A program made the position numbers and the translations under genes. A stretch of 64,000 bases of DNA, taken from the NCBI GenBank assembly GCA_026874595.1, contig CM049309.1, positions 67,810,926-67,874,925 of the forward strand. Direction: 5' to 3'. Below are positions 48,990 to 60,412 of this stretch, one piece after another. This stretch comes from Sipunculus nudus (Eukaryota; Annelida; Sipuncula; Golfingiida; Sipunculidae). The notes under the pieces were generated by a model. That model saw nothing but the letters and a program-made list of their open reading frames with translations. It searched no databases and had not been told where the DNA came from. Positions within the stretch are counted from its first letter, which is position 1, and every line of letters starts with the position of its first letter.

Positions 48990-50010
48990 TTAAGTAGCAG
49001 GTCCCCCGTAAATTTGGCGACGAAGAAAAGATAAAGTCAAGACGTTCGCCAACTGTAAAAAGAAATGGCTTTCACATGCTGGGAGCTGGTTAGAGAAAGG
49101 GGCAGTCACTCTCACACACCTGTAGCACATACGGGCTTCAGCGGTATCCCGCCGGCGCCTAAAAGGAAATAAATACTTATAGGGATATATATGTAAAGAG
49201 CTTTGCCGTATATATGTAAGTACAGGGGCCGGCATGATTGTGCCGTACGCTCGCGGGTCTGGAGTTGGTGCCGCGATGTCTGCGCCGGACAATAACATCG
49301 TGCCGGCGGTGGGGCGGTGCGAGGGCCTATCTATTTTCGAGTGGTATCATTGTATATTGCTAGGTACCTCAAAAGGGTTCCCACAATACAGGTGCGCTAC
49401 GCAAATCTGCGGCGACAATAAGGACTAATACCGGTGCTTTCACGGGCCGCTTCGCTCACTGGCCACGAGTGAGCCACTTACTGCAGAGGTATGCGCCCGA
49501 TAACTCAGGTGCGAGCCCAGGTGTGCCGCAGACATACTGTCGCCGTCCAGTTTACACAAGAACTCGAGTGTAAACACGGACGTCTTTACATACCTATACA
49601 TTAAGCGCTTTGCGGCCGAGGCGCCACAATTACACACCGCCTCTGACAGCGAGGGGGCTGGCCCATTGGCGTTCCACCATCAAACCACCAGACAGGTTTA
49701 CCGCAATACACCTATTGTCAAGCCGTTTATTTCATTAATTTGGTTTCTAACTGTGGCGACAGCACGCTAGAGCCCCCTCTGATGGAATTCAAACAAACTT
49801 TGGATTGGTTCAGCCCGCTACTCCACAGATCGAGTCAAATTACATCGCTTTTGTGGCCTAAAATCAAACATTGACGACCCCTTGGTGTCTAGAGTGCGCA
49901 CATAGTACGAAAGGGGGCGCCCTTTCCTAGAAGCGCTCTCGGTCTTATGACCGTGGGAACATCTCCGACGAGCGCACACGTGCAGTCGACCAGTTTTATA
50001 CCTGTACCTT
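48990..50010. other. CpG-containing island, the most GC-rich part of the window
   Basis: Especially 49215-49335 and 49440-49680 carry many CpG and GGCG/GCCG words. The overlapping short frames (102 codons minus, 64 plus, 65 minus) disagree in strand and are unassigned. This is the sort of sequence found at promoters, but no TATA box with a following gene is visible. It could be a promoter or enhancer for a gene outside the window. Confidence 0.35.
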
Positions 50011-50771
50011 AATTAGTTTGCTCAGGCCCCCAGCTTTTGTCCACATAACAATATACATGTCTTTAGCAGATGGAGGGGAAAGCATTCTGACCATTTATAC
50101 TCCCCGGAGGGTTTGGTTTACAAGTAATTGGATATACTTTGAGTGTCGAGCAGGCGAAATTCACATGGGTATGCAAATGAATGTAAATGAGAAAATAGCA
50201 TGCTGTCAGACGATCTGTATAAGTCTGATTTAACCAGGCCACTTCCTTATTCTAATCCAATTACGCATTTCAATTGGGTTATGAAATTGTCATCCATGCA
50301 TACACGCAGGTATATGCGTGTGTATTGTATATTTTATACGTGCACATATTTTAAGATCCGATCGTGTAACCTTGTTTCCTTGTCATATTTAGACTTTGTA
50401 AATAGTAAAATTGTTGAATATACATGTATTATTGTTTCGTGTATTATTGTTTCCCAAGGTATACACTAACCACACATGTATTTCTGTGACTTTGACAAGT
50501 TGCTATATAGTCAAAATGGTAATACTCGAGTCCACTCGTCCGGATACAGAAAATTTGGTGTGGCGATATATAGCAATTTACATTGTAAATGAATTTGTGT
50601 TAAATATGGATTATATGCATGCAGTATAATATGTAATATCGTGTTATAAATAGCGCAGGCAAGTAGTAGGTATAATCAATGCTGAACAACGTCCAGCTTT
50701 TATATCGTCCAAATGGTCAGGTCATAACTGTTTCAATCTTCTATGTTGGTAGCATCAAACTTAAATGAAGC

Positions 50772-50772
<1 letters not shown>

Positions 50773-50814
<42 letters not shown>

Positions 50815-50875
50815 ACATGTGTGTATGTATGTATATGTATGTGTGTATACTGCAAGTATACCTATATTACCTGCA

Positions 50876-50912
<37 letters not shown>

Positions 50913-51284
50913 CAAATATTCAAATGTATACATATATATTTGTAATCATTAATTATGTACCAATTTACATTGGTGCCATATGGTTAACACACAGCGTCCA
51001 ATAAAAAATAAAACGGTTAATGGCCTATTTATTCTATATAAGCCCGCCCACACGCAATAAACATCACACGGTGTCTAGATCGTGCATGGGTTCGCACTTT
51101 TTTGTTACCTTCGATATCAATCGCTGAGAATATATAGATTATATCTTGATAATGCGGCATACAGGATGCGGACCTGTAAAACATACATCAGATGTCTGGT
51201 CTTTATGTTTGGCAAGGTGTCGCGGTTCATCAAAGTATTGGGGTCACGATAAGATGACATGATAAAGAAGAGAAAACAAATTTC

Positions 51285-51340
<56 letters not shown>
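50773..51340. repeat. Three (AT)n microsatellites
   Basis: AT tracts at about 50773-50811, 50879-50909 and 51288-51340. Confidence 0.95.
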
Positions 51341-51342
<2 letters not shown>

Positions 51343-52160
51343 GCCGCTTGCATGGAAGCATGCATGCGCTTAGTTAAATTGATGCAAGACTGATCGAAAT
51401 CTATATACTATAGTATCTAGTACCTTATACCAAAAGCACTTTTCGAGCTGTTGTATCATGCACATGTGCCACTGCATATGCATGGAGTGCTTTATTTGCA
51501 ATACTATAAACATTTATTTTAATTAGAAACATGTTTGCTTAATAAAATGCCAGTATTATCATAATTGTCCACTTGTCCAGCAGATATTTAAATATCATGA
51601 CGCATATACACTTATTAACAAATGGCTTTATTCTAAGAAGGCTATAAACATTTATCGTTGTGAACTTGTCTGGAAATGAGTTTTACTATGCTTGTCTGAA
51701 ACTGCGAAAAAGGAACCTGACGAGACAATACTTTAGTATATACATGTATGTATAGGACAGTGACGTCACTATAAACCCATCAACAGGTGTCGTTTGGTCC
51801 CATCACCCATTGCGGGCGCGGCCCATCACGATTCCAGGATGTCACATGTATATACTCAGGGAAGGTTCATTTCAGTGCATGCATGCTTTTATGTTAAATT
51901 TTAATACAATATTACACATGTAGAAATTGTGTCTCACACCCAGCTACGAAGAGGTGTAAAATTAGTGAAATAAAAATAACGTGCATTTAAAAAAAGAATA
52001 TTACGTCACAACACGATATTTGATATAAGTGGATATAGTTCTTGGCTCATTCGATTCATATACCTGAACTACATTGCTATTTTAAACATAAATAAATCTT
52101 CTGGGAAGATGAGTGAACGTGTATGTGTGTGTTGAGTTGCAAAGCAGGTTTATTAAACGC
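51341..52160. other. AT-rich spacer
   Basis: No gene or repeat element recognised. Confidence 0.5.
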
Positions 52161-52515
52161 ACACAGGGGGGGGGGGGGGGGGGTTAATCTAGCCTATAGA
52201 GATAAAGAGAAACTAAAGAACATATTGTACCCCGGGGTATTATCCAGGATCGGAGAACCATCTGGCCCAGCTCATTTACAACCCCGGGTATACAGTCTGG
52301 ACCATGCTAGACTATAACCCGGCATAAAATCAAATCTAGGCTATTCTGGCCTGCTGATTCTGCTGTATACACCGGTCGGCGCCCATTTTACTCTTTTGTT
52401 TGTATATGATTTTATATTATTATTTTGTATCATTTTTAGGTAACCCCCCCCCCCCCCTTTATTCGAAATTGTTATTGTCCGACCCTCCGTTAAGGTCTTG
52501 CATCCGCCCCTGAGT
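52161..52515. mobile_element. Candidate transposon fragment bounded by G18 and C15 runs
   Basis: It opens with a G run at about 52166-52183 and closes with a C run at about 52444-52458, then CTTGCATCCGCCCCTGAGTG. The GCATCCGCCCCTG end recalls the poly-G fragments at 35.75 and 47.4 kb and ATCCGCCCCTGACATG at 21.5 kb. No coding capacity. Confidence 0.5.
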
Positions 52516-52639
52516 GACATTTAATTTCCATGAAGAGTGAACTAAAGTAAAAACCGAAGTCCTCCCAAAATGTATGATTATACCTTCACACTAGCATTGA
52601 AAACAATGTTGTTTTAGTTTTTATGGGTCTTTCATCAAA

Positions 52640-53180
52640 TTTTCTGCCTGTGTTTGAAACAAACAGAGGCATTAGTGTCTCGATTCCTTGTCGCCAGCAT
52701 TTCTTACTTTGTAGCTGCCAGACCGTGTAATTAATCAATCCTCAGGTGATCAGAGCCAGTCTAACTTGATTGCAGTTAGAACTTTTTCAAGTGTACTTAA
52801 ATTGCTTTAAATGGCCCTGAAATAAATCAGTGGTGTAAGAGCTGTAACGTTTCCGCGAGTCTCATCCGCTACTAACCGACTTCCTCAAGTTGATTAACTT
52901 TGCAGGTGTCAAATTACTTATGGGTTTAACCAGGATATTCCCGCTGACATAAGCACGTGACGCATGCGTGACGCACGCAAAGTGCAGCAAACGACAGGGA
53001 CGGGGTTACGCACTTGGTCACCAGAGGGCGGTACGGTGGGGTTGGTTTTGCGGGAATACCCACAGCAGTTCGCGCCCTCATATAATTCAGACCAGATGTC
53101 AACCCGAAAAAAAAAGTAATAGAGTCGCCCATCCCTGTTTAGACACCTGCAAGGCCGGGTTTTAATTTGTTCACACATTG
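52640..53180. other. GC-balanced island
   Basis: Includes 52900-53160, with CpG and overlapping frames on both strands that share sequence. None is recognised. Confidence 0.35.
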
Positions 53181-54112
53181 ATTCGATCCATGAAAAAGTC
53201 AGTCAAAGTTTGTTCCTCATGGCCCTATGTCCACACAATGTATACATTAACACGTACTTCTTATATATAGTTTGCACGATATCCTCTCTCATGTTCCTGT
53301 GTTTTCCCTTCCCATATTCGTGTGGGTATTTTTAGATATGAGTAATTTCCTCTGCCCACTCCTGAGCTTTTAATAATATGTTTAATTTTTGTTAGGAGAC
53401 AGTGGTTTAACGTTCACGAAATCCGTTTGTTTAAAATTAAGCTACTGTAATTGGCAGAGCTATAGTATAGGCCTGTATACCTGACGAAAGTCACAAGGGA
53501 CAAATACATACTTTTTATAGAGTAGGCCTATAGACTGGTATATGACAGATAAAAGATAATAATTTTTAGTATCGAGATTACAATGTACAGTATATCAAGA
53601 TAAGTAGCCAGAAATAATTATACAACATAAAAATTGAATCGTATACTATAAGATCTATCAAGTTTGTATTATTAGAAACATTATAATGCCGTCCTCATAC
53701 GCTGGTGGTGGAATATGGCCATGACCGATGGAAAGCAGGTGTTAATAATGACACAGTGTATACAAATCGCTTCTGCAACACTCTTTCAAGATCTTTACTT
53801 GGTATTTCCTTAAATTTGAATGTAAAATATGGACTTAAATATATTTTGGTTGTCTTGAGGGTATTATAGTACATTGATAGAGGATACAATATCTTTTTAT
53901 GACATAAATGTTCTCATGTAAAAGAAATCTTAAGTGTATATTATACATTAAATTTCCCACTTCATTGAAGGGTACGAAATATATTTGACTTGACTTCACT
54001 ATGCATTATGAATATATATGTATACAGGAGAAAAATATAATAATTATATGCTTTCTTTGTATGTAAAATGTGAATGGTTAAATGTTATTATTGTTAAAGG
54101 TATGTTGATATA
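53181..54112. other. AT-rich spacer
   Basis: No gene or repeat element recognised. Confidence 0.5.
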
Positions 54113-54116
54113 TATA

Positions 54117-54171
<55 letters not shown>

Positions 54172-54172
54172 G
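54113..54172. repeat. Compound (AT)n(AC)n microsatellite
   Basis: AT tract followed by a short AC tract. Confidence 0.97.
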
Positions 54173-54779
54173 CAAACTTATATGTGGCCATTGAGTAGGT
54201 TTTTGTTATTGTTTATATATGTATAAGTGTACAAGACTTAAGTGTTTTTGTCGTTTAAGACTTGAAAATGCAACGCGTGTATTGTAATAAGGATGTTTTA
54301 CGTTTGTATAACGAATGGTTTGATAGAAGTTTTTATGAAGTATATGTTTTTGTAATTAAACTAAGGCTTGAAATCATTAATCAAAGTCAGTAATTAAAAA
54401 AATTCAGTTCAATGAATTTAAATATAGACCAATGTTTATAAAAAAATCAAAATAAAACTGAATATATATAGTTCTGTTTGAATAAAGACTCGGGTTAAAG
54501 AGTCTTTAAATTCACGACAAGATCATATAATCATAGAATTATAATATAAGTAAATAGCATTATAACATAAAACAATTTGATGGATTCCTGTACTATATAT
54601 GACATAGCATGCAGTAGTTTGTGGGTTTCATTATACTCTGCAAGTATCTATACTTTTTCCCTGCTTTCCGTAGTTTAATTTATAATATACTTATGCTTGT
54701 AAAAACAAAAAATAAATATTCTATAGGGAATAACATCATCATTCTTTCATTTTCTAAGTGTGTTGAGTAAAATTATGAG
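54173..54779. other. AT-rich spacer
   Basis: Nothing recognised. Confidence 0.5.
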
Positions 54780-55560
54780 TGAATTCTTTCTCTTGTTCAT
54801 CCAACGCGCCATGACGTCTCAAATGTTACATGTGACGGATTTACGCGTTTCTACAGTTTATATATTCCTGGTCGGACGCGCTTGCTGATCCGTCCAGCAA
54901 ATGAATAAACGTTACTTTCCGTAGATGATATCGACTGGGACAAAAGATTTAACTGAATGATATAGAAACTTATTTACCCAGACAGCGGTATATATCATAT
55001 GATCCGGCTGGGCCACGTGATACTCATTGTCAGAGACCGGCTGTGGTAAACACGGGCAAGCTGCCGGAGCTTTACATTTGCTTATCCAACCACACATGGT
55101 CAGTTTAGAACAACCTTTAATGAGACAATGTCCAGGTGTTCTATAAATATAAATTGCGAATGTGATATCGGAATGCAAGCGTGGAGGCATCTGCGCCACG
55201 TGCTCGCAGAGCTTGAGGAACTTCGGAGACAGATGCACGTTAAAGTTCCACAAGGGGACCCGCCGCTGTCCGACGCTACCTATAGGAGCATCTGTCCAGC
55301 GGCATGTGTTGGCGAACCGCCTAAAGAAGCGCCCGAGCTTTGATCTTTATCACATGGACAGAGAACGCATCTTAATTAACTGATGCGGGATGTTTCATCT
55401 TTTATAGAAATTCATATTTCCAGGTGTGCGAGGAAGGTGAGCCGGGGAATGGAAAATGAAAATGAGGAACAGATGAGCGTCCTCCCTTTACCCTCATCTT
55501 GTGCCCCCACAGGTGGTCGTCCGTGACGGTCTTTAGTGTGTTTATTGCATACCAGGTGGC
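54780..55560. other. GC-balanced island with three overlapping open frames
   Basis: At 55128-55343 one plus frame starts with a true ATG (MSRCSININCECDIG) and contains LAELEELRRQMHVKV. A second plus frame (55162-55383) is Cys-rich (SECKRGGICATCSQSL). A minus frame stays open from about 55355 to 54912 (RRVPLWNFNVHLSPKFLKLC, then a Cys-rich stretch). None is assigned. At most one can be real, and all may be chance in GC-richer DNA. Confidence 0.3.
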
Positions 55561-56800
55561 GTTCAGTGACCGAACTAAAATTGTGTTACACCCAACAACT
55601 AATATAATTAAAACTGGTGAATTAAATGAGCAGTGTACCAAACACATTTTTCTTCTTTTTTTTTCTCTGTGTCTAACACTTAACTATTATCCAATATTAT
55701 GAATATATTAATTTGTGCGGTTTCTATATAAATATCTATGGTAATAATTTATTTTTTCCCTACATAGCTTCTTTATAATGCATATTGAAAATGTGCAAAT
55801 TTTGAACACCTACTGTACGAAATAATTATATATATGCAATTAATAGCGATAAAACAAAACAATTACAAAAATAAACAGTGTTGTCAATTTTACTTAAATC
55901 GCATAAAAATACCTCCGTTTATGTAATATATTGATACTCTATAATTATTTTGTTCACAATACCTTGATATAATCATTAAACGTCTGATCATTAATAAATG
56001 AACATATTCCAGGGCTCTATTTCGATGATGAATGATTTATGTCAAATCAAATTATGTTCGAAAGATGTAAAATGGTAAAAATTTGCTGATACAAGTTGCT
56101 TGAAATAAAGGCGTTCTTAAAAAAAAACCCTAGTAACAGCGCCCCCCCCCCCCCCCGCAACCGGATGAAAACCTTCCCCTTACCGTAAATACCAAAGTAA
56201 ACAGTATATCACATCCACCTTTAACATCATGTATTACAGAGTTAAAGGTATCAACATCGTCATTAATTTAGTATTGTTCAACTAAATAATTAATCATTTA
56301 TATATTCCTAATAACCAGGGATGCCTTTTATAATCATGCAGGGCGCCTGGTCTGGCTGGTGCGTAATACAACTCGTGAACCTTTTTCCCTTATTTCTTTC
56401 ATGATTATTGGTTTGTACTTTGTTTTGTGTATTCTGTTTTGACATTTTGTATCATCTTCGCTTTGACGGAGGAAATAAAGGTAAATAACAACATCATTGT
56501 ACACAAAGATCGTTTGAGCATAACAGGCCATTGCACATTTCAGTCACTTGGCTTAGGGAAATTATAGATCGAATTTTATTCTTTTTGTTTAATACCATGA
56601 TAAACCCTTCATTAAGTTAAGGGCAAGTGAAACCTTATCACATACACGTAATCATACATTTTAAATTCTTGTTTTGGCATCTTCCGATGGGGACACTGCA
56701 TGCATAATGTAAAGATTTTTTTTACTTTGAATTTTCATGAATTCATATATAATAAATATATATTACTGACATAATTTTTTTACATAATGAAATAATTCAG
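55561..56800. other. AT-rich spacer with a C16 run
   Basis: C run at about 56141-56156. No gene is recognised. Confidence 0.5.
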
Positions 56801-57420
56801 AAGTTATATTGACCAATCTATTTATGCATTTACAGTTATATCCTGTCTACATGTATAGTTGGTCTGCTCAGCTGGATATGAGTCACACCATGCAGGCAGC
56901 TGACCCGTTAACGCGTTATTCACGTAATATTTTTCACATGGTAGAGATTTACGAGATACACAATACTAGGAAATCTTTTAGAATTCAAGGATTGTTATCG
57001 GAGACATCGGATGACCTTCCGTTATTTGGTGCGGAAACGTATGGGGGCGAGGACAGGTGTTGGCCCTAGCAACCGGACGTGGGGTGAAAAGGGGGTGTGA
57101 GTTCCAGCTGCCCCGCACCCCGCTACTATCACGTGTTGGAATCGTGTATTTCAGCTTTCTCACCTGCCCAGGCTTTTGATGCTGACCGATCAATTTGTTG
57201 AGGCCTTGGACTATTGTATTATGGATGCCCGATACATGTTTCTTCTCAGAAGGCAGATGTTTTCCAATTTGTTTATTGTGGCTTGTTATTTAAGTTTACA
57301 TCTCTGCCGCTAGGAGGCGCATCTTATCAGTCACCATTATTTCAGGCCAGACTGACGCATTATTTCCGCTTTATGTTGTCATTGTAAATAAAGATGCATT
57401 TCATACATACCTGACCACAT
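56801..57420. other. GC-balanced island
   Basis: No microsatellites; contains CATGCAGGCAGCTGACCCG and CTCACCTGCCCAGG. The 86-codon plus frame opens at TTG and is not recognised. Confidence 0.35.
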
Positions 57421-58014
57421 TTGGGCAGTTCCAGCATATAGTCATGAGTTATTAAATTAAAATGCATGCTGAGAAAGTGGCGCCTCATGAATTTCGTTTA
57501 TGAACTATGAGTCAGTTTTTCCACCATGGCAGTCTCTTTCCGGGGCAAACTGTGGAAAGAGCACAGTTCTCATAGCATCTGATCTCACACTTTTCCCTCT
57601 GTAGAGAAAAACATTATCTTTGCATGGTTATAAATTAAATACTATATTATCAAGACAAGAAAACCACATATTAATGGCCACTCTCAGCTTGGCCCTGTCA
57701 TATTACATTTAGTCCCTTTTAACACGAACATTTACGTAATGCAGTGATGACGTAACGGTATGGTAACGTAACATTGACAACTAAATAAGAAATATTTTCA
57801 TTTTTATGAAAAGCAATAATGCTAGATTATATTACTAAAAATGAGGGCCACATAAATTGCAAATGTAACACTTTATTTTGATATTATAACAAGTGCACAA
57901 CAATTAAGGCAAGCTTTTGTTTTATTTTTTTTCCTAGATAACCATTACGCGTTTTTGTTTTTATTTCCACTCTGTTTAAAGGATAGATATATATAACCTG
58001 TTGGTAGCACTTGA

Positions 58015-58017
<3 letters not shown>
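57421..58017. other. AT-rich spacer
   Basis: Nothing recognised. Confidence 0.5.

Positions 58018-58080
<63 letters not shown>
58018..58080. repeat. (AT)31 microsatellite
   Basis: Uninterrupted AT tract, one of the longest in the window. Confidence 0.98.
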
Positions 58081-58082
<2 letters not shown>

Positions 58083-58239
58083 AATTGGGATGAAGGTATC
58101 CATACGATAAGAATAATATATCATGATATTAAGCCTTTCGGATTTCAGATTTTTTATGCACGGGGTTAGGTATAATCCAAAAGTCGTACGGCACCGATAT
58201 GACATTGAATCATTATGAAGTTCTATAGAGATATCACCA

Positions 58240-58312
58240 TTCTACCTTTTAGAGTCACAGGCGGGTTTCTTGTCCGAAGTCTAGCGCCTCAACATCTAAG
58301 CCACGTGCTGCC
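58240..58312 (-). repeat. Possible tRNA-derived SINE head
   Basis: Minus strand reads GTGGCTTAGATGTTGAGGCG then CTAGACTTCGGACAAG, like an A-box and anticodon arm. A B-box (GGTTCGAATCC-like) is only poorly matched. If real it is a decayed SINE, not a working tRNA gene. Confidence 0.25.
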
Positions 58313-58390
58313 GTTTTCGCTTTCTGCAAATCTCATTAAACTCGCAGATTATATTCTCTAAATAAAAATGCCAAGAACCTATCCGTGTAT

Positions 58391-59330
58391 AACTGAATAT
58401 TTGTGAAAAAGCAAGTAAGAGAATAGATGTAATGAGATCACTTGTGTATAAACTAGATAGGAATGCTTTGGAAGTTTTGTATCTCACTTTTAATAGGCCT
58501 GTCTTTGAATTTGCATGTGAACTGTGGGATGGGTGCAATGATGCTCAAGTGCGTCAAATTGAATCAGTTCAACTGAGCACAGCGAGAGTAGTGACTGGTG
58601 CAATTAGAGGTACAAGCCACAATTTAATTTTCAAAGAAACAGCATGGCAACTGCTTAGTGAGAGACGGAATATTAAAAAGCTTATCTTGTTCTATAAAAT
58701 GATCAATGGGCTGGCACCACTGTATATGTGCGACTTATTAACTGATGATGTCGGAAGCAATGGGTATATGAATTGCGTAACAGGTATAATTTGCGTCCGC
58801 CAGCAGCTCTTACGATTGTACGGCAAAACAGTTTTCTTTTATCAACGACATGTCTGTGGAATTCTCTAGACCAAATTTCAAGGAACAGCCCATCCGTCTT
58901 AATCTTCAGGAAAATTTAGAAAGAAATGTGCAGAAGCGCGTATTACAGTCAGTACATGGGTAACCGACAGGCACAAATAAATCATACGAGAATGCGTTCT
59001 TGGTCACAGCTCCCTGAATGGGCATTTATTTAAAAAATTTTTTTTCCAGAAAATCAACTTTGCTCTTGTGGTCTTGCGGTAGAGACCCCTGGGCACTATT
59101 TTTTTGTATTGTCCCCTTTATGCGAATAAGAAAGAAGAACTCTTCTCAAAGGTATCAGTACAGTACAGAGGGAAACATATTTTATTACACAGACAAAAAG
59201 TGTGTAACAAAGAATTGTGAACTTTTTAATATTATTCAGCAGTTCATAGTGCAACTAAAATTTTTAAAGAAATCTGAATTTTGGAAATATGGGAGGTTAC
59301 TAAGGTAATTGACATATGTTCTCCAATTGT
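58391..59330 (+). mobile_element. Broken LINE 3' end: reverse transcriptase C-terminus and zinc-knuckle-like tail
   Basis: The main frame (from 58393, opened after a stop at 58390-58392) reads ICEKASKRIDVMRSL, then LYLTFNRPVFEFACELWDGC, ARVVTGAIRGTS and LFYKMINGLAPLYMCDLL, the typical region after the catalytic core of CR1/Jockey-type non-LTR retrotransposons. A one-base shift near 58765 moves the match to YELRNRYNLRPPA and LWNSLDQI (stop at about 58919). Further shifts give CSCG...ETPGHYFF and CPLYANKKEEL near 59040-59130, a Cys/His motif found at the end of such proteins. The catalytic domain is absent, so the copy is 5'-truncated and dead. Confidence 0.85.
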
Positions 59331-59663
59331 AAATAATTTATTTTTATTTTATTTTAGTCACTGCTTGTATTGTTCAGGTATAATTTCCCATATATATGTA
59401 TATATGGATTAACATCTGTATGTCATTTGTATGCCATATTACGTAATCCTTGTATTAACAGCATAACGTAAAAATGTGAATGTGTTTCACTCAGGATTAT
59501 TTAATAACATATTCAATGAGGAGAGGAATTCATATAGGGCTGTGACCTGTTTTCCCACCCTCATTGCTTTGCTTTGCATTTAAATATTGTTTAAACCATC
59601 TGAATATTTCTAGTGGAATAAGTAACTTTCTATTGGGGACATTTGGTGCAAAATGTTATCCCA

Positions 59664-59666
59664 TTT

Positions 59667-59697
<31 letters not shown>

Positions 59698-60412
59698 ATA
59701 ATATTGTGAAGGGTGGCCTGTACCAGAATAAGAATTCTGTTATAAGCAGGGCTCTCTTCCAAGATATACAAGATATTATAAACAGTTGGAACATGATAAT
59801 AAAAATACATAAAAGTACATGTACAATGCGAAATATAAAAGACATAATGAGACTGTAAAATCATTACAAAGGAATGATAATATCATAAAATTAATAAAAG
59901 AGACGGTACTAACAGCGGTAAGAGCAACGATTACATCTAAAACAATTTCGTGCTGTGATAAGATTATGACATCATTGTAAAATCGGAGAAGTACGAACGT
60001 GATAATTTTTTAAAATGCTGCAAATTAGAAGCAAACTTAATGTGTCGAGGAAGGGAGTTCCATAGAGTACTGCCTGCATAAAAAGAGGTAGCCTTGAAGG
60101 CTTCAATACGCGGTTTCGGAAGGATACAGTTTTTATTTTCGGTTAACCGCGTCGAATAATTATGAATGCCCTTCACCATATGAAAATTCTTACATAAATA
60201 TGAAGGGGCTAAATCATTTATGCATTTATAGGTTAAAATAGATAGGAGGTACAAATATCGCTGTTCAATTGTCATTAAGCCTATTTCTTTCACTAAATCT
60301 AAACTTCTTTGTGTTGGGTCGTAATTTTTTGTTATTATCCTAGCCGCACGACACTGCATTTGTTGGATTGCGGCACGGAATGTGCTGGGACAGCTGCTCA
60401 AGGGAGGTATTC
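59664..60412 (-). mobile_element. L2-like LINE 3' end with (TAAA)n tail
   Basis: On the minus strand the frame 60401-59964 reads AARIITKNYDPTQRS, LYLLSILTYKCINDLAPSYL and LWNSLPRHIKFASNLQHFKK, the C-terminal end of an L2/CR1-like reverse transcriptase protein. A short 3' UTR follows, with GAGCCCTGCTTATAACAGAA and GTACAGGCCACCC, ending in a TAAA-type repeat (59696 down to about 59664). The frame opens at a TTG next to a TGA upstream, so the element is 5'-truncated. This part of the coding frame is unbroken, suggesting a younger insertion than its neighbour at 58.4 kb. Confidence 0.85.

Noticed and set aside
1666-51365. Open frames translating to alternating Tyr-Ile, Cys-Val or Arg-Glu
   Set aside because: They are readings of AT, GT and CT microsatellites (for example 9374-9592, 24844-25053, 29484-29780, 46538-46831) and have no gene features.
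59964-60401. Host gene encoding a 145-residue protein
   Set aside because: The sequence is the C-terminal end of an L2-like LINE protein followed by a LINE-type UTR and TAAA tail.
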